Shown: positions 6,648-11,102 of the stretch, one piece after another
How positions within the stretch are numbered: the stretch's first letter is position 1
Layout of the letters: the number at the start of each line of letters is the position of its first letter
Assembly: GCA_008704415.1 (NCBI GenBank)
Contig: VXIS01000624.1
Location: 1-11,102, forward strand
Direction: 5' to 3'
Length of the DNA: 11,102 bases
Origin: Sphaerosporella brunnea
Lineage: Eukaryota; Ascomycota; Pezizomycetes; Pezizales; Pyronemataceae
Made by a program: the position numbers and the translations under genes
The notes under the pieces: model-generated
What the model was told of the DNA's origin: nothing
Seen by the model: only the letters and a program-made list of their open reading frames with translations
Database searches by the model: none

Positions 6648-6763
6648 CCGCCCCTCCCCTCGTAACCGCTATACGAAGCCGCGGACATATAGTTGAGGTA
6701 TCCGCCGCACGCTCCGAAACTTGTGTGTGTTTCAGGCTTCGGCTGCCCCCGTGACATGGCTGG

Positions 6764-7102
6764 ATGAAGAGTACATTTAGCATGTCCTCAAGCTCTGTAA
6801 TCGAAGCAGCACTCGGGCGGATGATTCAATCCCGGAGACCACCTTTGATGTACTTTAAGGCGTTGAGAGATCCGTCAATGACCGTTGCCAACCGTCATAC
6901 TTGCGCTGCTAAAGACTCGCTCTGGCTCCGCGGACATCGCGGGAATCGAAAGCCGTTTCACCGTCATTTTCCCGAGATCCTTCTACTTAGGATCAGCTCA
7001 TTTGCTCGCCTAGTATGCAATATCATGTGTGACCGACCCCGGTTCAAGCGAAGCTTTTTCTTGGAAATCTTCAATGCATCCCGCTGGTCTGCCTATTCTT
7101 GA
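6764..7102 (+). CDS. Hypothetical protein, 112 aa
   Basis: An ATG-initiated ORF of 112 codons, 117 bases downstream of a TATA box. It is Ser-rich at the start (MKSTFSMSSSSVIEAALG) and basic and aromatic later (CDRPRFKRSFFLEIF). No domain was recognised. The promoter-like context raises it above the other ORFs of this size, but one or two such ORFs are expected by chance. A competing frame over the same bases reads VTWLDEEYI, stop, HVLKLCNRS and may be a relic instead. Confidence 0.25.
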   Translation: MKSTFSMSSSSVIEAALGRMIQSRRPPLMYFKALRDPSMTVANRHTCAAKDSLWLRGHRGNRKPFHRHFPEILLLRISSFARLVCNIMCDRPRFKRSFFLEIFNASRWSAYS

Positions 7103-7143
7103 GCCCGCTGCTTGCTTGGACAGTGATTCCGCCACAAATCAAC

Positions 7144-7560
7144 ATGTACAGAAGTTGGTTGGGGATCTGCCGCAGCTTCCTGGGCCTCAGAAGCTACTTT
7201 CGTAAACTAGCTGAAGCATTTTGTCCACGCGGTCAGGACGTTCAAAGGTGGTTGTTTCGGGTGGCAATATTGAAATGCACATTTGCAGCGGCAGTCATGG
7301 CGCAGTCAAGGTGGCAAAGATCGAGATTTTTTTTCCTTCAGCGGATGTTGGCACCACCGTCACGCGCACCACTCGCAGGCTCCGGCTACCTGCATATGGA
7401 TATACTACAAGTAAGCGCGGCCGGCTGGTCCAGTCCCCCGAAAACATGTACCAGCATTTTCAGTCCTGGATCAATCGGGGACTGGATCGGTTCAGTGCTT
7501 GCCGGAGGGCGCCTGTTACCTCCGCTGTACAAGGTGCGGTGGGTGGATATAGCAGTCTGA
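7144..7560 (+). CDS. Hypothetical ORF, 138 aa, overlapping a second open frame
   Basis: This frame is open from 7099; the first ATG is at 7144 (MYRSWLGICRSFLGLRSYF). A second plus frame is open over 7221-7643, with its first ATG near 7275 (MHICSGSHGAVKVAKIEIFF). Both are stop-free together for more than 110 codons. Neither shows a recognised domain or a promoter. One may be a decayed exon, but the sequence does not say which. The run of eight T's and CCTTCAG at about 7327-7340 would make a good splice acceptor. Confidence 0.2.
   Translation: MYRSWLGICRSFLGLRSYFRKLAEAFCPRGQDVQRWLFRVAILKCTFAAAVMAQSRWQRSRFFFLQRMLAPPSRAPLAGSGYLHMDILQVSAAGWSSPPKTCTSIFSPGSIGDWIGSVLAGGRLLPPLYKVRWVDIAV
7430..7485. 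repeat. Imperfect inverted repeat
   Basis: CCAGTCCCCCGA (7430-7441) pairs with TCGGGGACTGG (7475-7485), one base shorter, around a 33-base loop. It lies inside the overlapping open frames. No function is inferred. Confidence 0.35.
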
Positions 7561-7737
7561 CCGCGGCAATAAACGTAGCAACAAGACCCTCGGTGGCCCA
7601 GAGAGAACAGTGGAAATCCCCGGCAGGTCTGGATGAATTGTAATACGGTTCTATTGACGTCGTCGAGCCTCTTGTTTCTCAGTTTAAGCTATGTACAAGA
7701 TGTGGTGAACCGCATTGCCTGGCCGCTGGACCAGCAC

Positions 7738-7941
7738 TCACTCTGCTTCCATCCCTGAATTAGCATTCTTACCATTGCGTGGCTGTAGGTCAAGCGCAAT
7801 ATGTGTGCCCGGGATCTGCGCGCTGTGGACATTCTTTGAGATAAAGTGCGACCCATCCACCAAGCATCCAATTTGCCCAACAACTACCTGATCGACCTCA
7901 CATCTACTAGAAAAGGAATCTAGTCTGGAGAAGCTCTTCAA
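7738..7941 (-). pseudogene. Coding-like minus frame, unrecognised
   Basis: 67 codons from an ATG at 7939-7941: RCEVDQVVVGQIGCLVDGSH, later PGTHIALDLQPRNGKNANS, to a TGA at 7738. After that stop the same frame continues VLVQRPGNAVHHILYIA before the next stop, which suggests a point nonsense change in a longer protein. The VDGSH piece loosely recalls the first Asp motif of PIF/Harbinger transposases (iDGTHi), but the rest does not convince, so I leave it unassigned. It overlaps the start of the plus-strand frame at 7924. Confidence 0.25.
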
Positions 7942-7977
7942 CCACCTTCCTCAACAATATCACGACGAGTAAATTTA

Positions 7978-8137
7978 GTAAGTAACCATCACATCCTCCC
8001 CCATAGCTCAGCTAACACAGCATCAGCGAGTAAGAGTCAAGCTCCACCAACACAAGCATTTCGAACGATATCGCAACAGATAGTAAGCACCCTGCCCATT
8101 CTCAATCAGCGATCTCATCTAACACGTAAAAAAAAAG
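7978..8137 (+). other. Intron-like blocks with regular GTAAG spacing
   Basis: GTAAG occurs at 7978, 8030 and 8083, that is 52 and 53 bases apart. Acceptor-like ends follow at 8020 (CTAACACAG), 8079 (CGCAACAG) and 8137 (A-run then AG). The first and third blocks contain CTAAC, a fungal branch site, and would be introns of 43 and 55 nt. Another donor at 7969 would make the first 52 nt. An ATG follows at 8147 in the context AACAATATG, giving 27 codons (MPPRLSLKHIFDDADLAKPP). This resembles a gene start with introns in its 5' leader, perhaps a duplicated and truncated one. Confidence 0.35.
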
Positions 8138-8146
8138 GTCAACAAT

Positions 8147-8230
8147 ATGCCGCCCAGACTGAGCTTAAAACACATCTTCGACGATGCTGATCTCGCCAAG
8201 CCACCGACATCATCTTGTACCGAATCATAA
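8147..8230 (+). CDS. Short ORF after intron-like leader, truncated
   Basis: 27 codons from the ATG at 8147, in good context (AACAATATG), right after the third intron-like block. MPPRLSLKHIFDDADLAKPP then Thr/Ser-rich to a TAA. The MPPR..L start resembles the beginning of many nuclear-encoded mitochondrial proteins of fungi, but that is only an impression. If this is a gene start, the rest is missing. It overlaps the long frame at 7924-8589 in a different register, so at most one is real. Confidence 0.2.
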   Translation: MPPRLSLKHIFDDADLAKPPTSSCTES

Positions 8231-8589
8231 TGCCAGTGTGTCGTAGGAACGGCGGGGAGAGAAAAACCAGCGTTTACAACATTCAAATGCAGGAGCACAC
8301 GGACTGGCTGGCGCTTCTCCGAACAATTGCGAACGAAATCAAGTGATACGACATCTATCCTGAGCTATACATCCAGCCCATGAATGTGTGGCGCGTGTAT
8401 GGGTTTCGTCATCGCTTGTTTCGATATGGGCAGCAGAATCGGCAGGCTTCCAGGTTCCGGCGACTATCTCCGCATCTAGCTGTGGAGACGTTCATCGTGT
8501 CAACCGGTGACTGGGACCTGTGGAAGGATCGTTGCGCCCGCCTGCATATTTTCAATGCAGTCCTCCGTGCGCCACAAAACGAACCATAA

Positions 8590-8754
8590 ACCTGTCGCCA
8601 GATTCCTTCTTCACGCGTCACATATACCAGGTTCATGAAGCCAAACAGAAGGGCCCTCGCCATTGCGGACACCGCCGTCTGATGCTAGCACGGCATAGGG
8701 GCTCCGTCCCCATGGTCGCCCATCGATCAGTGATGGATCGGCAAATAATTTACC
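8590..8754. other. Short gap before hAT copy 2
   Basis: No gene supported. The eight bases before the hAT end (AATTTACC, 8747-8754) are the candidate left target duplication of copy 2; no matching right copy was found in the window. Confidence 0.35.
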
Positions 8755-9281
8755 TAGTGATGGACATAAGCCCAGCTGGGTCTAGCTTGTTGTCTGACGA
8801 GACGAGCTGTTGCTCGAGCATTTTGTTATAGTAAGCTAGGTAGGAGGTGACCGCCCGTCGGCGGGGGGAAGTTGAAAATTGCGGGCCCAAGGTGGGGTTG
8901 ATCAAGTATACTTCATCACCGACCAAAATCTGGGTCAATCACAATCGCCTGGGTGACTGGGAACTCCACAGCATCAATAATAATTATACAAACAGCAGGG
9001 ATGCTGCCAATCGACAAAGGGGTGTGGAGAATGCTTTCAGTCGCGAGAATGCGAACGCGGGAGAGAGCCACGGTCACGACGAGAGCTCCGCAACCGGCCA
9101 GAGTGAGGATACAGCGGCCAGTCACAGCGCGGATTACTCCCAGCCAGACTACCCTAGCCTGAGCGAACGCGGGGATGATGCCTATGGGGTTGGCGATCGT
9201 GGTCATCGTGATAGTCAGGAGCAGGGCGGTCAAAAGTCCGGCCAGTCCGGCTTTCAGTGCGGCCTGAACCGGACTGTTTGA
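8755..9281 (+). mobile_element. Deleted hAT copy 2, same family as copy 1, opposite orientation
   Basis: TAGTGATGGACATAAGCC at 8755-8772 equals the TIR of copy 1. After a gap of about 75 bases relative to copy 1, the next block (GCTTGTTGTCTGACGAGACG, then TTGCTCGAGC to about 8830) aligns with the 5' subterminal arm of copy 1 read from its right end. So this is the 5' end of an element whose transposase points along the plus strand, which agrees with the C-terminal remnant at 8881-9281. Nearly the whole transposase between these parts is missing. No right TIR was found, so the 3' border is unknown; GC-rich repeats at 9285-9365 may be its decayed 3' arm. Confidence 0.75.
8881..9281 (+). pseudogene. 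hAT transposase C-terminal tail remnant (copy 2)
   Basis: The frame is open from 8847 (a GTG, not a credible start) to the stop at 9279-9281. TKIWVNHNRLGDWELHSINN aligns with RSWLNYKTCDDWELHGLNN at the end of the copy 1 transposase, and both go on to NN, a short Asn/Thr stretch and RDA. The hydrophilic tail, rich in Ser, Asp, Gly and Gln (ESHGHDESSATGQSEDTAAS), matches copy 1 in composition, with AAGQSQGAA against ATGQSEDTA. The SAPSE/TKKRNR block is absent. Only the last 100 or so residues of the protein survive. Confidence 0.65.
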
Positions 9282-9418
9282 AACGGGCTTTTGAAATCTC
9301 GGCCCGTTTGGACCAGGCTTTTCGGATCGAGACCCAGACGCCTACAGGCGCCCGCTAGGCCCGCAAATTGGGGGGCTGCCAGGCATCTGGGTTTTTTTGC
9401 TTATATACATCAAGAAAT
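9282..9418. other. GC-rich stretch with short repeats
   Basis: Several short related pieces lie here: GGGCTTTTGAAATCTCGGCC, CCCGTTTGG, AGGCTTTTCGG and a small palindrome ACGCCTACAGGCG at about 9339-9351. This could be the decayed 3' subterminal arm of hAT copy 2 or of another element. No TIR was identified. Confidence 0.3.
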
Positions 9419-9649
9419 ATGAAGATTCCAAAGCTACCTGTCTATCTCTGCCGCCCGCTGCTCCAAGTCACTCAGCATACATTTCAGCTGGATGTGCGGT
9501 TGTTCAAGCGGGATCCGATGACGGACAGCGGAGGAACTGCACACCTTTTAGCTGGCGCAACATCACCGGAACACGGTGTAGGCTCTTGCTCAAGGGCCAC
9601 GCAATTGCAGGGCAATGAGTACGGGAAAGTAACCGCAGGCCATCTGTAA
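9419..9649 (+). CDS. Hypothetical protein, 76 aa, doubtful
   Basis: ATG at 9419 after a T-run and TTATATACATCAAGAAAT. It starts MKIPKLPVYLCRPLLQVTQH. A second plus frame (9397-9618) reads more protein-like (SAYISAGCAVVQAG, CTPFSWRNITGT) without a convincing start. A 108-codon minus ORF (9484-9810) also overlaps. None has a recognised domain; chance is likely. Confidence 0.15.
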   Translation: MKIPKLPVYLCRPLLQVTQHTFQLDVRLFKRDPMTDSGGTAHLLAGATSPEHGVGSCSRATQLQGNEYGKVTAGHL

Positions 9650-9947
9650 GCGGTAGTGGTGATCGCATGGCGGCACAAAACAACGTCAAAAGAGTGCAGC
9701 ACTACACTCAAGATGCTCACGGACGCTCTTCTGCCACGCCTTCGAAATCTTTGCATTTGTGAGCAAAACGTCAGCATGTCCGACCTGTTGTATTTGGAGT
9801 TGATCGACAAGTAGTGATGGGGACGAGTTGACTCGAGTCGACTCGCGAGTCAGAGTGAGAAATTGTGACTGGCAAGGCGACGACACACCAAAGTTGAAAA
9901 ACCACCGCGCAACTCCGGGATTGCGGGTGACGATAGGATTATGTGAA

Positions 9948-10330
9948 TCAATCTACACTACTCAGCGACGAGTTGCGTGATGCCCTGCCTGCCATATCCG
10001 CGTCCTCCACCACGGGGGCCTGACGCCCCCGCGCCTCGGCGGCGGCCAAACGCTGGTCTCATGCCACCTCCGCCCCCTCAACCTACTCATCGGTAACCTC
10101 CGGGAGGCCGAGCCAGTACCGGAGGCACAGATGGTGTTCCGCGCTACCGGGTTCCGTCCGGTTCCGCTTTTTGGTTATGAGGTCGCTTGCCCTGGAGAAG
10201 AAGGCTTGCTCAGACGGAACACTTGTCGCTGGAATGGAGTGGTAGTCCATGGCCATTTGGGCAAGGCGAGGGCGAGGGCACGGACGCAGAGCAGGAAGCT
10301 GAGCTAGAAGGCATGGAGTCCGGATCAGAT
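9948..10330 (-). pseudogene. hAT transposase C-terminal remnant (second family)
   Basis: The minus frame from about 10330 to a TGA at 9948-9950 carries LAQMAMDYHSIPATSVPSE, then QAFFSRASDLITKKRNRT and LCLRYWLGLPEVTDE: the hAT block 'a.dy.sIPatSvpSE..FS.a.dlitkkRnr' followed by the dimerisation helix. The Glu of VPSE is at 10209-10211. In-frame TAG (10083-10085) and TGA (10059-10061) follow, and the frame then continues DQRLAAAEARGRQAPVVEDA to the final stop. Both internal stops are one transition from CAG and CGA. The N-terminal and catalytic parts are not found. Two further stops (about 10340 and 10425) separate it from the repeat-protein frame upstream. Confidence 0.8.
10013..10031. repeat. 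GC-rich hairpin in the hAT copy 3 tail
   Basis: CGGGGGC and GCCCCCG, a perfect 7-bp stem around CTGAC. It falls within the Ala/Arg-rich tail of the remnant, so GC-rich codons alone may explain it. Confidence 0.4.
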
Positions 10331-10523
10331 CTGTCGCATATGTACTAGTATAGCGACGTGTCTAATGTCTCTGCGTGCAATCTTTTAATTTACGAAACAA
10401 GAAACAAACACCAACGAACCCCCTCCCCCCAAAGCCTTATTGCCGTATCCGATCCCCCGTGGGACCTACCTTCGGGTCCAAACTGCACACCTTCCGAGCA
10501 TCCAAACATTCCTTCCACGGCTT
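10331..10523. other. Gap between hAT remnant and repeat-protein frame
   Basis: In the minus frame shared by both neighbours this stretch reads KPWKECLDARKVCSLDPKVG and a few more codons after the TAG at 10524, then hits stops at about 10440, 10425 and 10340. The first 30 codons therefore look like a continuation of the repeat protein past a nonsense codon. The rest carries C- and A-rich runs and no gene. Confidence 0.3.
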
Positions 10524-11102
10524 CTAGCGCGCGTCAATTTCAGCTCGCATAATCGGCCACTCCTGTTCGATCTCGGGGGGAACACGCTCCCTCACCCACT
10601 CCCAGGTCCGTTCCACCGCGGAAATCTTTGCGGAGGTGGTGGTGTTGCTCGTGGAGGCGTTGTTCTTGGTCGGGGTGCTGCTGCTCGTGGAGACGGTGTT
10701 CTTGGTGGCGGGGGTGGTGTTTCCCTTCAGCAGCGACGCAGGAATCTTCTGCCAACCATTGGCGCTTGAGATACCGGTGGCGGCTGAGGTTTTGCTGGTT
10801 GTCAACGAGGAAGAAATGGCGCCGTCCGACATCTCATCGTCGATGTCTTGGTCGCTTGACATGCTGCCGGTGGAGGAAGAAATGTCGTTGTCCACCATGT
10901 GAACGTCGGGATCGGTAGTCACAGCGTCTTTGTCGCTTGCAACGGTGTTGGTAACTGGGGTTATGTGGGAGGTTGAGGAGGACGGAATGGCGTTGTTCGC
11001 CATGAGAACGTCGACGTCTTGGTCGCGAGTTGAGGCTGAGGGTGTGTAGCTGGGTGAGAACGAAAAGTCGGGGTCCTCCATGTAAACATCTGTATCGGTT
11101 TT
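10524..11102 (-). CDS. Ser/Thr/Asp-rich repeat protein, partial at window edge
   Basis: The minus frame is open from the window end to a TAG at 10524-10526, at least 192 codons. An ATG at 11079-11081 would give 185 aa, but the frame and its repeat run past it (TDTDVYMEDPDFS), so the true start is probably outside. The N-terminal half has four degenerate acidic repeats: DTDVYMEDPDFS, DQDVDVLMANNAIPSSS, DPDVHMVDNDISSS and DQDIDDEMSDGAISSS, separated by Ser/Thr linkers. A Thr/Ser/Lys-rich stretch with a 12-residue tandem repeat follows, then a helical, Trp-containing end (ERTWEWVRERVPPEIEQEWP). There is no signal peptide or membrane segment. It looks disordered. After the TAG the frame stays open for about 28 codons, so the stop may be a nonsense mutation. 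Function unknown. Confidence 0.5.
   Translation of the reverse strand, partial: KTDTDVYMEDPDFSFSPSYTPSASTRDQDVDVLMANNAIPSSSTSHITPVTNTVASDKDAVTTDPDVHMVDNDISSSTGSMSSDQDIDDEMSDGAISSSLTTSKTSAATGISSANGWQKIPASLLKGNTTPATKNTVSTSSSTPTKNNASTSNTTTSAKISAVERTWEWVRERVPPEIEQEWPIMRAEIDAR
10648..10719. repeat. Tandem repeat, two 36-bp units
   Basis: Units 10648-10683 and 10684-10719 both start CTCGTGGAG and share GTGTTCTTGGT-type sequence with several differences. In the minus frame they encode two Thr/Ser/Lys 12-residue units (TPTKNNAST and TPATKNTVST cores) of the repeat protein. Confidence 0.6.

Larger units (their letters stand above)
7924..8589 (+). pseudogene. Long unrecognised frame with two internal stops
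   Basis: One plus frame runs 221 codons from just after a TAG (7921-7923) to a TAA at 8587-8589, with only two internal TGAs (about 8192-8194 and 8344-8346); about ten stops would be expected at random. The first half is Ser/Gln/Thr-rich (TQAFRTISQQIVSTLPILNQ). The second reads like folded protein: MQEHTDWLALLRTIANEIK, IQPMNVWRVYGFRHRLFRYG, GDWDLWKDRCARLHIFNAVL. I do not recognise it. It may be a broken gene of about 220 codons. However, its first part coincides with three intron-like blocks (7978-8137), so part of the openness could come from spliced sequence. An overlapping minus ORF (8409-8672) competes for the 3' half. Confidence 0.35.
9812..10330 (-). mobile_element. hAT element of a second family, one end and 3' part (copy 3)
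   Basis: TAGTGATGGGGACGAGTTGA at 9812 shares only TAGTGATGG with copies 1 and 2, then diverges into GACTCGAGTCGACTCGCGAG, a palindrome-rich arm unlike their GAGCC repeats. The transposase remnant inside lies on the minus strand with its C-terminus towards this end, the same arrangement as copy 1. The candidate 8-bp duplication is TCGACAAG (9804-9811). No inverse end (CCATCACTA) occurs before the window ends, so the element either continues beyond 11102 or is truncated near 10330, the limit of recognisable transposase. Confidence 0.7.

Noticed and set aside
8916..9233. Minus ORF of 105 codons with hydrophobic stretches resembling membrane segments
   Set aside because: It is the antisense shadow of the hAT tail remnant, whose homology to copy 1 fixes the coding strand as plus.
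8755..9820. Treating the hAT ends at 8755 and 9812 as the two ends of one element
   Set aside because: Both read TAGTGATGG in the same direction, so they are not inverted, and their inner arms differ; they belong to two families.
10636..10902. Val/Leu-rich plus ORF resembling a membrane protein
   Set aside because: It is the antisense of the Ser/Thr/Asp-rich repeat frame; the repeat pattern makes sense only on the minus strand.
1..11102. tRNA, rRNA, CRISPR or LTR retrotransposon features
   Set aside because: No paired A/B-box with cloverleaf, no rRNA core sequence, no regular spacer array, and no reverse transcriptase motif or pair of direct long repeats was found by eye.

Overview
The window looks like a gene-poor, transposon-laden piece of a eukaryotic genome, most likely a filamentous fungus (probably an ascomycete). 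That host call is inference. It rests on hAT-type transposase remnants, very short intron-like blocks with a GTAAG donor and CTAAC branch site, pyrimidine-rich leaders after TATA boxes, and coding remnants broken by scattered TAG/TGA/TAA. Nothing bacterial is visible: no operons, no ribosome binding sites, no rRNA, tRNA or CRISPR array. I see no gene that is clearly intact inside the window.

Layout. 1-1640: edge of an unrecognised open frame on the minus strand, two TATA-like sites and small doubtful ORFs. 1652-1946: a 295-bp MITE with 40-bp terminal inverted repeats (TIRs). 2084-3034: low-complexity or broken frames. 3081-3486 (+): a decayed catalytic core of a hAT transposase. 3947-6397: a broken unrecognised frame that appears to be interrupted by a hAT element (4394-6095). 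The element has near-identical TIRs and an exact 8-bp target duplication (GAGACAAC), and itself carries a second element, a 348-bp PIF/Harbinger-like MITE (5247-5594) flanked by TAA. The hAT element keeps the start and C-terminus of a minus-strand transposase but has lost most of the catalytic middle. 6640-8589: a TATA box, doubtful ORFs, and a long frame with only two internal stops that overlaps intron-like blocks. 8755-9281: a second, more deleted copy of the same hAT family in the opposite orientation. 9812-10330: one end and the C-terminal transposase remnant of a different hAT family. 10524 to the window end (-): a Ser/Thr/Asp-rich repeat protein frame that is open at the edge.

No pathway joins these genes. 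The story is one of layered insertion and decay: at least three hAT events, two MITE insertions, internal deletions and point nonsense mutations. The best-supported parts are the nested insertion at 4386-6103 and the hAT domain signatures. Most ATG-initiated ORFs of 60-140 codons are of a size expected by chance in 11 kb and are scored low.
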